Assembly: GCA_023404955.1 (NCBI GenBank)
Contig: JAEXZY010000034.1
Span: 1-64,000 of the forward strand
Direction of reading: 5' to 3'
Length of the DNA stretch: 64,000 nt
Source: Actinomycetes bacterium
GTDB lineage: Bacteria; Actinomycetota; Actinomycetes; Mycobacteriales; Mycobacteriaceae
Positions 1-9,094 of this stretch are shown one piece after another. The notes below the pieces were generated by a model. It ran no database searches. It had not been told where the DNA came from and worked only from the letters and a program-made list of their open reading frames with translations. Made by a program: the position numbers and the translations under genes. Every line of letters starts with the position of its first letter. Position 1 is the first letter of the stretch.

Positions 1-42
1 TGGTCCGAGTCGTGGGTGGTCCGAGTCGTGGGTGGTCCGAGT
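1..42. repeat. 16-bp tandem repeat at left edge
   Basis: Two identical 16-bp units (TGGTCCGAGTCGTGGG at 1-16 and 17-32) are followed by a 10-base partial third unit at 33-42. The array touches the window edge, so its true copy number is unknown. It lies 2 bp beyond the erp stop codon, that is, just 3' of that gene. It may be a VNTR-like locus or a residue of repeat expansion. No function can be assigned from sequence. Confidence 0.85.
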
Positions 43-44
43 GA

Positions 45-1013
45 TCAGGCTCCGGCGGCGATCGCCGCCTCGGCGGCGCCGAGTCCGGCCTGGGCCGGGG
101 CGGCGGCGGCGCTGGCCGCATCGACGGCTGCCGCGGGGGCGGCAGCTGCTGCTGCGGCCGGCGGCTTGACCGCCGACATGATCGCGGGCATCAGCACACC
201 CTTGAGCAGGTCGATGGCTTCGCCCGCGCCCAGGGAGTTGGCTGCGCTGGTCAGATCGCCGAGCAGACCGCCGCTGCTGGAGGCCACCGGCTGGGTGGCG
301 GCCAGTGAGGGGTCGCCCAGGATCGGATAGCCCGCACCGAGCGCCGGGTCGAGGCCGATGGGGGCGGAGATCGGCACCTCACCCGCGGGGGACAGGCCGG
401 CGGTCGAGATCGGCGCCGCGCCCAGCACGGGGTCGGTCAGCGCCGGCGGTGTGCTCAGTCCGGGGGTGGTGAGCCCGGCGGGCGTGGTCAGCGACGGCGT
501 CGTGAGCGACGGTGTGGTCAGGCCGGGTGCGCTCAGTGCCGGATCGGTGAGCGACGGCGTCGTCAGACCAGGCGTCGTCACACCAGGAGTCGTCAGGCCG
601 GGCGAGCTGAGTGCCGGGTCGGTCAGTGACGGCGTGGCGCCGATGGGGCTGGTCAGCGACGGATTGGCGAGACCGGGGTCGGTCAGCGACGGTGTGCCGA
701 GGCCGGTCCCCAGGCCGGTGCCCAATCCGGGGGACAGTGTGGTGGGCGAGCTGGCTCCGGTGCCGGTCAGCAGGCCGGTGGGCAGCGGGGGCAGGTTGAT
801 CCCGAACTGCGAAAGGCCCTGCGAGAGCGCGGAGATCAACTCTCCGGGCAGATCGGTGATGGTGGCGGCCTGGCGGAACTCGCGATGCTGCGGTTGCTGC
901 GGGGACGGCGAGGTCAGCTGGGTGGTGGCGACAACTGCAACGGGACCTGCGACGGCCAGAGCGGCGACTGTGCTCAGGGCTGTCGAGAGCCGGCGGCGAC
1001 GTCGGTTCGGCAC
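45..1013 (-). CDS. erp: Exported repetitive protein Erp (PirG)
   Basis: The product is 322 residues, somewhat longer than the 284-residue M. tuberculosis Erp. An Arg-rich N-terminus followed by a hydrophobic stretch (about residues 11-30) ending near AVVATTQL is a Sec-type signal peptide. The centre (about residues 90-190) is a Pro/Thr/Ser-rich run of degenerate 5-6 residue units such as PGLTT, PSLTDP and PALSSP, the hallmark of Erp. The C-terminal part is Ala-rich and hydrophobic. Erp is a surface-exposed cell-envelope protein linked to virulence and envelope integrity in mycobacteria, with unknown biochemical activity. Identity is strongly supported by divergence from glf, as in M. tuberculosis (Rv3810/Rv3809c). 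The repeat number is species-specific. Confidence 0.9.
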   Translation of the reverse strand: MPNRRRRRLSTALSTVAALAVAGPVAVVATTQLTSPSPQQPQHREFRQAATITDLPGELISALSQGLSQFGINLPPLPTGLLTGTGASSPTTLSPGLGTGLGTGLGTPSLTDPGLANPSLTSPIGATPSLTDPALSSPGLTTPGVTTPGLTTPSLTDPALSAPGLTTPSLTTPSLTTPAGLTTPGLSTPPALTDPVLGAAPISTAGLSPAGEVPISAPIGLDPALGAGYPILGDPSLAATQPVASSSGGLLGDLTSAANSLGAGEAIDLLKGVLMPAIMSAVKPPAAAAAAAPAAAVDAASAAAAPAQAGLGAAEAAIAAGA

Positions 1014-1190
1014 GGAAGTCTCCTCAATACATGGACTACAGGCGGTAGATCGCGGATTTGTCGTACGCGATTGATGGTACTGATGTGACTGGTGAGACTA
1101 GAGTGACGATATGGAATCGTGAGCTAATCGCGATCTCCGCCGTTGCGCCACCGCGGGGCCGGGACCCACCGTCAGATACCCTTGCTGCCG

Positions 1191-2408
1191 ATGTTCTCCT
1201 CTGATTCCCGCTCGCCCGAGGGTGCCTTCGACCTCTACGTCGTCGGCTCCGGGTTCTTCGGCCTGACGATCGCCGAGCGGGTGGCCACCCAGCTCGACAA
1301 GCGGGTCCTGGTCCTCGATCGGCGCTCGCACCTGGGCGGCAACGCGTACTCCGAACCAGAGCCGCAGACCGGTATCGAGGTGCACCGCTACGGCGCCCAC
1401 CTCTTCCACACCTCCAACCAGCGAGTGTGGGACTACGTGCGGCAGTTCACCGACTTCACCGGCTACCAGCACCGGGTGTTCGCCCTGCACAACGGGCAGG
1501 CATACCAGTTCCCGATGGGTCTGGGCCTGGTCAGCCAGTTCTTCGGCCGCTACTTCACCCCTGACGAAGCGCGCGCCCTGATCGCCGAGCAGGCGGGCGA
1601 GATCGAGACCGCGGACGCGCAGAACCTCGAGGAGAAGGCGATCTCGCTGATCGGCCGTCCGCTGTACGAGGCGTTCGTCAAGGACTACACCGCCAAGCAG
1701 TGGCAGACCGATCCCAAGGAGCTGCCCGCCTCGACGATCAATCGGCTACCGGTGCGCTACACGTTCGACAACCGGTACTTCAACGACACCTATGAAGGAC
1801 TGCCGGTCGAGGGCTACACCGCGTGGCTGGAGAACATGGCCGCCGACGAGCGCATCGAGGTGCGCCTGGACACCGACTGGTTCGACGTGCGCGACCAGTT
1901 GCGCGCCGACAACCCCGACGCCCCGGTGGTCTACACCGGCCCGCTGGACCGCTACTTCGACTACAGCGAGGGCCGGCTCGGCTGGCGCACGCTCGACTTC
2001 GACCTCGAGGTGTTGCCCACCGGCGACTTCCAGGGCACCCCGGTGATGAACTACAACGACGCCGACGTGCCGTTCACCCGCATCCACGAGTTCCGGCACT
2101 TCCATCCGGAGCGGGCCTACCCCACCGACAAGACGGTCATCATGCGGGAGTACTCCCGGTTCGCCGAGGCCGACGACGAGCCGTACTACCCGATCAACAC
2201 CGAGACCGACCGCGCGCTACTGGCCGCCTACCGCGCCCGGGCCAAGGCCGAGACCGCCTCGGCCAAGGTGCTTTTCGGTGGACGACTGGGCACCTACCAG
2301 TACCTGGACATGCACATGGCGATCGCCAGCGCGCTCAACATGTACGACAACACGCTGGCGCCGCACCTGCGCGACGGTGCGCCGCTGGTCGAGGAGACAG
2401 AGTCATGA
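1191..2408 (+). CDS. glf: UDP-galactopyranose mutase
   Basis: This flavoenzyme of 405 residues interconverts UDP-galactopyranose and UDP-galactofuranose, the donor for mycobacterial galactan. The N-terminus carries the FAD-binding Rossmann signature VVGSGFFGLTIAERVA, then VLVLDRRSHLGGNAYS. Conserved segments around HRYGAHLFHTSN and KDYTAKQWQTDP are typical of bacterial UGM. The ATG at 1191 is preferred over an in-frame start at 1143 because it gives the normal family length (M. tuberculosis Glf is 399 residues). It is the first gene of the operon and its stop overlaps the glfT2 start as ATGA. It probably acts in the cytoplasm. Confidence 0.97.
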   Translation: MFSSDSRSPEGAFDLYVVGSGFFGLTIAERVATQLDKRVLVLDRRSHLGGNAYSEPEPQTGIEVHRYGAHLFHTSNQRVWDYVRQFTDFTGYQHRVFALHNGQAYQFPMGLGLVSQFFGRYFTPDEARALIAEQAGEIETADAQNLEEKAISLIGRPLYEAFVKDYTAKQWQTDPKELPASTINRLPVRYTFDNRYFNDTYEGLPVEGYTAWLENMAADERIEVRLDTDWFDVRDQLRADNPDAPVVYTGPLDRYFDYSEGRLGWRTLDFDLEVLPTGDFQGTPVMNYNDADVPFTRIHEFRHFHPERAYPTDKTVIMREYSRFAEADDEPYYPINTETDRALLAAYRARAKAETASAKVLFGGRLGTYQYLDMHMAIASALNMYDNTLAPHLRDGAPLVEETES

Positions 2409-4354
2409 CAACCAGCGACATCCCGTCCGGCGCACTCGCGCCGGGTCAGTCGGCGGCGGTGAGCCCGCTTGCCCGAGTCATCCTGCCGCGGCCCGGCGAG
2501 CCGCTCGACGTCCGCAAGCTCTACATCGAGGAGTCGGAGACCAACGCCCGGCGCGCTCATGCGCCCACCCGCACCACGCTGGAGATCGGCACCGAATCCG
2601 AGGTGTCGTTCGCGACGTACTTCAACGCGTTCCCGGCCAGCTACTGGCGGCGCTGGTCCATCCTGGAGAGCGTCGTGCTGCGGGTCGAGCTCACCGGCAG
2701 CGCCCGCGTCGACGTCTACCGCTCGAAGGCCACCGGTGCCCGCATCACCGTCGGGGGCGCCCCCGTCGTCAGTAGTGGCGACGAGCCCGCAGTAGCCGAG
2801 TTCGAGATCGACCTCACCCCGTTCGAGGACGGCGGCTGGATCTGGTTCGACATCACCACCGACTCCCCGACGACGCTGCACCACGCGGGCTGGTACGCCC
2901 CCATCCCGGCGCCCGGCCGCGCCAATGTGGCCGTCGGCATCCCCACGTTCAACCGGCCGTCGGACTGCGTCAGCGCCCTGGCGGCGTTGACGTCTGACCC
3001 GCTGGTCGACGAGGTGATCAGCGCCGTCATCGTCTCCGATCAGGGCACCAAGAAGGCCAAGGACCACCCCGGGTTCGCCGAAGCCGCCGCGGCGCTGGGC
3101 AACCGGCTCTCGATCCACAACCAGCCCAACCTCGGCGGATCGGGCGGCTACAGCCGCGTGATGTACGAGGCGCTGAAGAACACCGACTGTGAACAGATCC
3201 TGTTCATGGACGACGACATCCGGATCGAACCGGACTCGATACTGCGGGCCCTGGCGATGAACCGCTTCGCGAAGGTGCCCACCCTCGTCGGTGGCCAGAT
3301 GCTCAACCTGCAGGAGCCCAGCCACCTGCACGTGATGGGCGAGATGGTCGACTCCGAGAACTTCATGTGGACCGGGGCGATCAACACCGAGTACGACCAC
3401 AACTTCGCGAAGTACCCGCTCAACGACGAGGACGAATACCGGAGCCGGTTGCTGCACCGGCGCATCGACGTCGACTACAACGGCTGGTGGATGTGCATGA
3501 TCCCGCGCCAGGTCGCCGAGGAGCTGGGGCAGCCGCTGCCGCTGTTCATCAAGTGGGACGACGCCGACTACGGCCTGCGCGCCGGCGAGCACGGCTACCC
3601 CACGGTGACGCTGCCGGGGGCGGCCATCTGGCACATGGCGTGGAGCGACAAGGACGACGCCATCGACTGGCAGGCCTACTTCCACCTGCGCAACCGGCTG
3701 ATCGTCGCCGCTCTGCACTGGGACGGCAACATCCGCGGCCTGCTGCGCAGCCATCTCAAGGCGACTCTGAAACATCTGCTCTGCCTCGAGTATTCGACCG
3801 TCGCCATCCAGAACAAGGCGATGGACGACTTCCTCGCCGGGCCCGATCACCTGTTCTCGATCCTGGAGTCCTCGCTGCCCGATGTCCGCGCGATGCGGCA
3901 GGAGTATCCCGACGCGGTGGTACTGCCCAGCGCCACCACGCTGCCCACCCCGTCGGACAAGCGGTGGCGCAAGAAGGTGGAGATTCCGACCAACCCGCTG
4001 TCGATCTCGCTGCGCCTGAGCCGCGGCGTGGTGCACCAGCTCAAGCCGCACGACCCCGAACACCACCAGCGCCCGCAGGTCAACGTCGCCACCCAGGACG
4101 CCCGGTGGTTCTCGCTGTGCAACGTCGACGGGGTCACCGTCACCACCGCCGACGGGCGGGGTGTGGTCTACCGCCAGCGCGACCGGGAGAAGATGTTCGC
4201 GCTGCTGCGCGAGTCGCTGCGGCGCCAGGCGCTGCTCGCCCGGAAGTTCAACAAGATGCGCAAGGTGTACCGCTCCGCGCTGCCGATGCTGACCAGCACG
4301 CAGAAGTGGGAGAGCGTACTGCTGGACTCCAGTCCAGAAGCCAGCCGTGGGTGA
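2405..4354 (+). CDS. glfT2: Galactofuranosyltransferase GlfT2
   Basis: The product is 649 residues (M. tuberculosis Rv3808c: 637). It is a bifunctional GT2 polymerase that adds alternating beta-1,5 and beta-1,6 galactofuranose residues to the decaprenyl-PP-linker galactan on the inner membrane face. Visible features are an N-terminal beta-sandwich region (residues 1-150), a GT-A fold with the metal-binding triad in LFMDDDIRIE, and the catalytic region KWDDADYGLRAGEHGY followed by IWHMAWSDKDD, which carries the conserved metal-ligand His. The ATG overlaps the glf stop by 4 nt, so translation is likely coupled. The 3' end overlaps the next gene by 8 nt. Confidence 0.97.
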   Translation: MTTSDIPSGALAPGQSAAVSPLARVILPRPGEPLDVRKLYIEESETNARRAHAPTRTTLEIGTESEVSFATYFNAFPASYWRRWSILESVVLRVELTGSARVDVYRSKATGARITVGGAPVVSSGDEPAVAEFEIDLTPFEDGGWIWFDITTDSPTTLHHAGWYAPIPAPGRANVAVGIPTFNRPSDCVSALAALTSDPLVDEVISAVIVSDQGTKKAKDHPGFAEAAAALGNRLSIHNQPNLGGSGGYSRVMYEALKNTDCEQILFMDDDIRIEPDSILRALAMNRFAKVPTLVGGQMLNLQEPSHLHVMGEMVDSENFMWTGAINTEYDHNFAKYPLNDEDEYRSRLLHRRIDVDYNGWWMCMIPRQVAEELGQPLPLFIKWDDADYGLRAGEHGYPTVTLPGAAIWHMAWSDKDDAIDWQAYFHLRNRLIVAALHWDGNIRGLLRSHLKATLKHLLCLEYSTVAIQNKAMDDFLAGPDHLFSILESSLPDVRAMRQEYPDAVVLPSATTLPTPSDKRWRKKVEIPTNPLSISLRLSRGVVHQLKPHDPEHHQRPQVNVATQDARWFSLCNVDGVTVTTADGRGVVYRQRDREKMFALLRESLRRQALLARKFNKMRKVYRSALPMLTSTQKWESVLLDSSPEASRG

Positions 4355-4874
4355 GACACCGCGCGGCGAGGACGCCGTGCTGGTGGCCGTGCAGTCGGCG
4401 GTCGCCGGTAGGCCGGGTGTGCTGCCCGCGGCTCGGGCACTGTCGCATTTCGGTGAGCACAGCCTCGGCTGGCTCGTCGTCGCCGCGCTCGGCGCGTGGC
4501 TGGTGCCGGCCCGGCGGCGACAGTACGTGGCCGCCGGGGTCGGTGCGTTCGCCGCGCACGCCGCCGCGGTCGTGATCAAGCGGGTGGTCCGCCGCGAACG
4601 GCCGCACCATCCGGCGATCGCGGTGAACGTCGGCACCCCCAGCCGGCTCAGTTTCCCGTCGGCGCACGCCACCTCGACCGCAGCGGCCGCGGTGCTGCTG
4701 GCCCGTCCGACCGGTTTGCCGCTGCCCGCCCTGCTGGTCCCGCCGATGGCGTTGTCGCGCCTGGTTCTCGGCGTGCACTATCCGAGCGACGTGCTCGCCG
4801 GCGTCGCGGTCGGCACGGCCGTCGCCGGCGTGGTCACCAAGGCCGCCGAGGTGCTCGAAGGAGGGGCGCGATGA
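4347..4874 (+). CDS. PAP2-family phosphatase, probable decaprenylphosphoryl-5-phosphoribose phosphatase
   Basis: The product is 175 residues and the ortholog of Rv3807c by position and motifs. The three PAP2 signature motifs are complete: KRVVRRERP (motif 1), PSAHATS (motif 2) and SRLVLGVHYPSDVLAG (motif 3, with the catalytic His and Asp). Several hydrophobic segments imply a polytopic membrane protein. In the DPA pathway it is proposed to remove the 5-phosphate from decaprenylphosphoryl-phosphoribose made by the product of the next gene, ubiA. The assignment rests on linkage and family, and redundancy with other phosphatases is possible. The GTG start overlaps glfT2 by 8 nt and the stop overlaps ubiA as ATGA. 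Confidence 0.88.
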   Translation: MGETPRGEDAVLVAVQSAVAGRPGVLPAARALSHFGEHSLGWLVVAALGAWLVPARRRQYVAAGVGAFAAHAAAVVIKRVVRRERPHHPAIAVNVGTPSRLSFPSAHATSTAAAAVLLARPTGLPLPALLVPPMALSRLVLGVHYPSDVLAGVAVGTAVAGVVTKAAEVLEGGAR

Positions 4875-5797
4875 GTACATCCCAGGTTCGCGAGACGGGC
4901 TCGTCCGCCGGGCCGCCCAAGAGCCTGCCCGCGGGCATCATCAAGGCGATTCGGCCGCGGCAGTGGGTGAAGAACCTCCTGGTGCTGGCCGCTCCGATCG
5001 CGGCGTTCGGTAGCACGGCCCGCTACGACTACGACGAGATGGCGATCAACATCGTGATCGCGTTCGTGGCGTTCTCGATGGCGGCCTCGTGCATCTACCT
5101 GGTCAATGATTCGCGCGACGTGGAGGCCGACCGGCAGCACCCCACCAAGCGGTTCCGGCCGATCGCCGCAGGGGTGGTTCCGGAGTGGCTCGCCTACACG
5201 TTGGCGCTGGTCCTCGGTGTCGCCTCGCTGGGGATCTCCTTCCTCGCCTCGCCTAACCTGGTCGTGGTCATCGCGGTGTACATCGCGATGCAGCTGGCCT
5301 ACTGTTTCGGCCTCAAACATCAAGCGGTGCTGGACATCTGCATCGTCTCGTCGGCTTACCTGATCCGCGCGATCGCCGGCGGCGCCGCGGCCGGCATCCC
5401 GCTGTCGCAGTGGTTCCTGCTAGTGATGACGTTCGGTTCCCTGTTCATGGTGGCCGGGAAGCGCTACGCGGAACTGCAATTGGCGGAGCGCACCGGCGCC
5501 AAGATCCGCAAGTCGCTGGAGAGCTACACCGCGTCCTATCTGCGGTTCGTGTGGACGGTGGCGGCGACGGCGATGGTGGTCTGCTACAGCCTGTGGGCCT
5601 TCGAACGCGACGGCGCCAACGCTTCGTGGTACGCGATCACGATCATTCCCATCACCATCGCGATCCTGCGCTACGCCGTCGACGTGGACGGGGGACTGGC
5701 CGGGGAACCGGAGGAGATCGCGCTGAAGGACCGGGTTCTGCAGCTGCTGCTGCTGGCGTGGATCGGGACCATCGGTGCCGCAATCTTCTTCAGCTGA
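4871..5797 (+). CDS. ubiA: Decaprenyl-phosphate phosphoribosyltransferase (DPPR synthase)
   Basis: This UbiA-superfamily membrane protein has 308 residues (Rv3806c: 302). It transfers 5-phosphoribose from PRPP to decaprenyl phosphate, the committed step toward decaprenylphosphoryl-arabinose. The first Asp-rich motif is seen as NDSRDVEADRQHPTKRFRPI, and a second acidic site lies in the LDICIVSSAYLIRAIAGG segment. There are about nine hydrophobic helices. ATGA coupling to the upstream phosphatase gene and a 23-nt overlap with aftB place it inside one operon. Changes in this gene contribute to ethambutol resistance in M. tuberculosis. Nothing unusual is visible here. Confidence 0.96.
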   Translation: MSTSQVRETGSSAGPPKSLPAGIIKAIRPRQWVKNLLVLAAPIAAFGSTARYDYDEMAINIVIAFVAFSMAASCIYLVNDSRDVEADRQHPTKRFRPIAAGVVPEWLAYTLALVLGVASLGISFLASPNLVVVIAVYIAMQLAYCFGLKHQAVLDICIVSSAYLIRAIAGGAAAGIPLSQWFLLVMTFGSLFMVAGKRYAELQLAERTGAKIRKSLESYTASYLRFVWTVAATAMVVCYSLWAFERDGANASWYAITIIPITIAILRYAVDVDGGLAGEPEEIALKDRVLQLLLLAWIGTIGAAIFFS

Positions 5798-7760
5798 GCG
5801 CGTCACCGCCTCCGCGGCCGACCGGCTGAACCGCTGGCCGGCCTTCCCGTACCACCCGTGGGTGCGAATCAGCCTGTGGCTGAGTGTGATCGCGACGGCT
5901 GCGCTGTTCGGGTGGGGCGCCTGGCAGCGCCGGTGGATCGCCGACGACGGCCTGATCGTGCTGCGGACGGTGCGAAACCTGTTGGCGGGCAATGGTCCGG
6001 TGTTCAACGCCGGTGAGCGCGTGGAGGCGAACACCTCGACCGCCTGGTCCTACCTCGTGACGCTCGGCGGGTTCGTCTCCGGATCGGCCCGGCTCGAATA
6101 CGTCGCGCTGGTCCTGGCTCTCGTGCTCAGCGTGCTGGGCGTGGTCCTGGTCATGCTGGGCACTGCGCGGCTGTACGCCCCGGGCCTCGGCGGTCGGCGC
6201 GCGATCTTCCTGCCGGCCGGCGCGCTGGTGTACATCGCCGTCCCGCCGGCACGTGACTTCGCCACGTCCGGGCTCGAAAACGGTTTGGTGCTGGCCTATC
6301 TCGGCCTGCTGTGGTGGATGATGGTGTGCTGGTCCCAGGCCCCGCGCCACGGCGGTGCCTCCCGCGGATTCCAGATCGCGCTCGCCGTCGTCGCGGGCTT
6401 CTCGGTGCTGGTGCGGCCCGAGCTGGCGCTGATCGGCGGCGTCGCGCTGGTGATGATGCTCGTCGCGACCACCGGGTGGGCGGCCCGGGCGGTCCTCGTC
6501 GTCGCCGGCGGCCTGGTGCCGGTGGCGTACCAGATCTTTCGCATGGGCTACTACGGCTTGCTGGTGCCTGGCACCGCGCTGGCCAAGGATGCCTCCGGCG
6601 CCAAGTGGGACCAGGGCTTCATCTATCTGGCCAACTTCAACCGGCCGTATCTGCTGTGGGCGCCGGCGATCCTGCTGATCGGACTGGGCCTGATGGTGCT
6701 GCTGCTGCGCGGCCGCCCCGGATGGGTCCAGCGTGGTGCGGCCCGGCAATCCGGCTGGGTGGCCCGCACGGTGCAGAGCCCGCCCGCGGTCGTCGCGTTC
6801 ATGCTGGTGTCGGGCCTGCTGCAGGCGGTGTACTGGATCCGCCAGGGCGGTGACTTCATGCACGGTCGGGTGCTGCTCACGCCGATGTTCTGTCTGCTCG
6901 CCCCGGTGGCGGTGATCCCGCTGCTGCTGCCCGATCGCGCCCGGATGGCGCGTGGCGCCGGCTACCTCTACGCCGGGGCGACGGCGGTGCTGTGGCTGGC
7001 CGTGGCGGGATGGGCGCTGTGGGCGGCCAATTCGCCGGGGCTGGGGGCCGACGCGACCCGGGTGACCTACAGCGGCATCGTCGACGAGCGCCGGTTCTAC
7101 TCCCAGGCCACCGGGCACGCACACCCGCTGACCGCGGCCGACTATCTGGACTATCCGCGGATGCGGGCCGTGCTGACGGCGATCGAGAACACCCCCGACG
7201 GGGCGCTGCTGCTGCCGTCGGGCAACTACGACCGCTGGGACGTGGTGCCGGCGCTGCCGCCACCCCTGGAGGTCCGCGCCGCTGCAGTGGGGGGTTACGT
7301 CGGCCCGCACACCGTGTTCTTCACCAACCTCGGCATGCTCGGCATGAACGTCGGCCTCGACGTGCGCGTCATCGACCAGATCGGGTTGGCCAACCCGCTG
7401 GCCGCACACACCGCACGGCTGACCGACGGCCGGATCGGCCACGACAAGAACCTGTTCCCCGACTGGGCGGTGGCCGAGGGCCCGTTCCTCAAGGAGGAAC
7501 CGTGGATTCCGCCGTATCTGGACGAGGACTGGATCCGGCAGGCCGAGGCCGCGCTGCAGTGCCCGGAGACCGACAAGGTGCTCGAAGCGATCCGCGCCCC
7601 GATGGGGATTCGGCGGTTCCTGTCCAACGTCGTGCACGCCGCGGAGTACACCCGCTACCGCATCGACCGCGTGCCGCTCTACGAGCTCGCGCGGTGCGGT
7701 CTGCCGATCCCGGAGCCGGTGAATCCGCCCTATACGGGGCTCGCGCCGACCGGGCCTTGA
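5775..7760 (+). CDS. aftB: Terminal beta-(1,2)-arabinofuranosyltransferase AftB
   Basis: The product is 661 residues (Rv3805c: 627). It is a GT-C-fold membrane glycosyltransferase that caps arabinan with terminal beta-1,2-linked arabinofuranose from decaprenylphosphoryl-arabinose on the periplasmic side. The N-terminal loop after the first membrane helix holds the acidic motif RWIADDGLIVLRTVRNLL, typical of GT-C arabinosyltransferases. About ten transmembrane helices follow, then a soluble C-terminal domain from roughly residue 430. The GTG start at 5775 lies inside ubiA (23-nt overlap) and restores the usual N-terminus. It is the last gene of the glf operon and is followed by 216 nt before fbpA. 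Confidence 0.95.
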   Translation: MPQSSSAERVTASAADRLNRWPAFPYHPWVRISLWLSVIATAALFGWGAWQRRWIADDGLIVLRTVRNLLAGNGPVFNAGERVEANTSTAWSYLVTLGGFVSGSARLEYVALVLALVLSVLGVVLVMLGTARLYAPGLGGRRAIFLPAGALVYIAVPPARDFATSGLENGLVLAYLGLLWWMMVCWSQAPRHGGASRGFQIALAVVAGFSVLVRPELALIGGVALVMMLVATTGWAARAVLVVAGGLVPVAYQIFRMGYYGLLVPGTALAKDASGAKWDQGFIYLANFNRPYLLWAPAILLIGLGLMVLLLRGRPGWVQRGAARQSGWVARTVQSPPAVVAFMLVSGLLQAVYWIRQGGDFMHGRVLLTPMFCLLAPVAVIPLLLPDRARMARGAGYLYAGATAVLWLAVAGWALWAANSPGLGADATRVTYSGIVDERRFYSQATGHAHPLTAADYLDYPRMRAVLTAIENTPDGALLLPSGNYDRWDVVPALPPPLEVRAAAVGGYVGPHTVFFTNLGMLGMNVGLDVRVIDQIGLANPLAAHTARLTDGRIGHDKNLFPDWAVAEGPFLKEEPWIPPYLDEDWIRQAEAALQCPETDKVLEAIRAPMGIRRFLSNVVHAAEYTRYRIDRVPLYELARCGLPIPEPVNPPYTGLAPTGP

Positions 7761-7893
7761 GCCGCACGATTTGGCCAGGCGTCATGGAGTCTGCTTTCGT
7801 AACATGAGGGACTCCCGCAGCAGATATGCCGGTATAGGCATGGGACGACGGGTCGCGAGCGCGTATCGCGGCGACAAGAGACGGCCACAAAGG

Positions 7894-7906
7894 TGTGGTT
7901 GACTAC
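7894..7906 (+). promoter_or_regulatory. Motif shared by the fbpA and fbpD upstream regions (copy 1)
   Basis: TGTGGTTGACTAC lies 70 nt upstream of the fbpA ATG. A copy with a single mismatch (TGTGGTTCACTAC) occurs upstream of fbpD at 9095-9107. It contains a TTGACT hexamer, but no good TANNNT element sits 16-19 nt further on. It is therefore more likely a regulator site than a clear -35 element. Confidence 0.4.
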
Positions 7907-7976
7907 ACGGGCACGAGGCCGGGTCGGGGACCGGCGGCTGGTTGCTGCTGTACGAAAAGATGGGACACAACAAAGC

Positions 7977-9008
7977 ATGAAGTTCGGTTCAAGGCTGCGC
8001 GCCAATGCGCGACGGCTCACGATCGCGGCCCTGGTGGCAGCCGTGTTGCCCGCCGTGATCGGTGTCGTGGGCGGCTCCGCGACGGCGAGCGCGTTCTCGC
8101 GCCCGGGCCTGCCGGTGGAGTATCTGATGGTGCCCTCGGCCGGGATGGGTCGCGACATCAAGGTGCAGTTCCAGAGCGGCGGACCCAACGCGCCCGGCCT
8201 CTACCTGCTCGACGGCCTGCGCGCGCAGGACGACTTCAACGGCTGGGACATCAACACCCAGGCCTTCGAGTGGTACCTGGATTCCGGTCTCGCGACGATC
8301 ATGCCGGTCGGCGGCCAGTCCAGCTTCTACAGCGACTGGTACAAGCCGGCCTGCGGCAAGTCCGGTTGCCAGACCTACAAGTGGGAGACGTTCCTCACCC
8401 AGGAGCTGCCCGCCTACCTCGCGGCCAACAAGGGCGTGAACCCCAACCGCAACGCGGCCGTCGGCCTGTCGATGGCGGGATCGGCCGCACTGACGCTGGC
8501 GATCTACCACCCGAATCAGTTCCAGTACGCCGGGTCGCTGTCGGGCTTTCTGAACCTGTCCGAGGGCTGGTGGCCCGCGCTGGTGAACATCTCGATGGGT
8601 GACGCCGGCGGCTACAAGGCCAACGACATGTGGGGCCCGACCGAGGACCCGAACAGCGCGTGGAAGCGGAACGACCCGTTCGTCAACATCAACAAGTTGA
8701 TCGCGAACAACACCCGCATCTGGATCTACTGCGGCAACGGCAAGCCGTCGGAGCTGGGCGGTAACAACCTGCCCGCCAAGTTCCTCGAGGGCCTGACCAT
8801 CCGCACCAACCGGACGTTCCAGGAGACCTACCTGGCCAACGGCGGAACCAACGGCGTGTTCAACTTCCCGTCCTCCGGCGCCCACGACTGGGGCTACTGG
8901 GGCCAGCAGCTCCAGCAGATGAAGCCGGATGTGCAGCGCGTGCTCGGCGCCGTGCCGCAGCCGTCGGCTCCGGCCGTGCCGGTCGACGCGGCGGCGAACG
9001 GCGGCTAG
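7977..9008 (+). CDS. fbpA: Antigen 85A mycolyltransferase
   Basis: The precursor is 343 residues (M. tuberculosis FbpA: 338). It is a secreted alpha/beta-hydrolase that transfers mycolates from trehalose monomycolate to arabinogalactan and to a second TMM (forming TDM), and it binds fibronectin. The signal peptide covers about residues 1-41, ending ATASAFSRPGLPVEYL at the mature N-terminus. The nucleophile Ser165 (codon 8469-8471) sits in GLSMAG and the catalytic His in SGAHDWGYW. The Cys pair in PACGKSGCQTYKWE is conserved. The ATG at 7977 is chosen because an in-frame extension to 7893 would disrupt the signal peptide. A strong hairpin follows the stop codon. Confidence 0.95.
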   Translation: MKFGSRLRANARRLTIAALVAAVLPAVIGVVGGSATASAFSRPGLPVEYLMVPSAGMGRDIKVQFQSGGPNAPGLYLLDGLRAQDDFNGWDINTQAFEWYLDSGLATIMPVGGQSSFYSDWYKPACGKSGCQTYKWETFLTQELPAYLAANKGVNPNRNAAVGLSMAGSAALTLAIYHPNQFQYAGSLSGFLNLSEGWWPALVNISMGDAGGYKANDMWGPTEDPNSAWKRNDPFVNINKLIANNTRIWIYCGNGKPSELGGNNLPAKFLEGLTIRTNRTFQETYLANGGTNGVFNFPSSGAHDWGYWGQQLQQMKPDVQRVLGAVPQPSAPAVPVDAAANGG

Positions 9009-9028
9009 TCCGCAACGCCTCGAACACC

Positions 9029-9066
9029 ACTGACGGCGGTGTCCCCTCGGGGGCACCGCCGTCAGT
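9029..9066 (+). terminator. Hairpin terminator after fbpA
   Basis: An 18-bp stem (9029-9046 paired with 9049-9066, one G-T wobble) has only a 2-nt nominal loop and starts 21 nt after the fbpA stop. There is no proper U-tract after it, which fits the I-shaped mycobacterial terminators. It would separate fbpA from fbpD transcription. Confidence 0.75.
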
Positions 9067-9094
9067 CGCTTTGCGGCACGGCCCGCCGGGGTGA

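Noticed and set aside
1014..1190. SigA-type promoter for glf with TTGATG and TAGAGT
   Set aside because: The two hexamers are 22 bp apart, too far for a normal promoter; the region surely holds promoters for both erp and glf but I cannot place them.
2294..4672. A 792-codon minus-strand frame opposite glfT2
   Set aside because: It is a shadow of GlfT2 and the PAP2 gene; no start-site signal or family motif, and both real genes are complete.
7831..7847. Short inverted repeat ATGCC...GGCAT upstream of fbpA
   Set aside because: Arms are only 5 bp and such repeats are frequent by chance; the 13-bp shared element was judged more informative.
7899..7928. TTGACT as a -35 element for fbpA
   Set aside because: No acceptable TANNNT -10 hexamer lies at 16-19 nt spacing, so a promoter call here would be unsupported.
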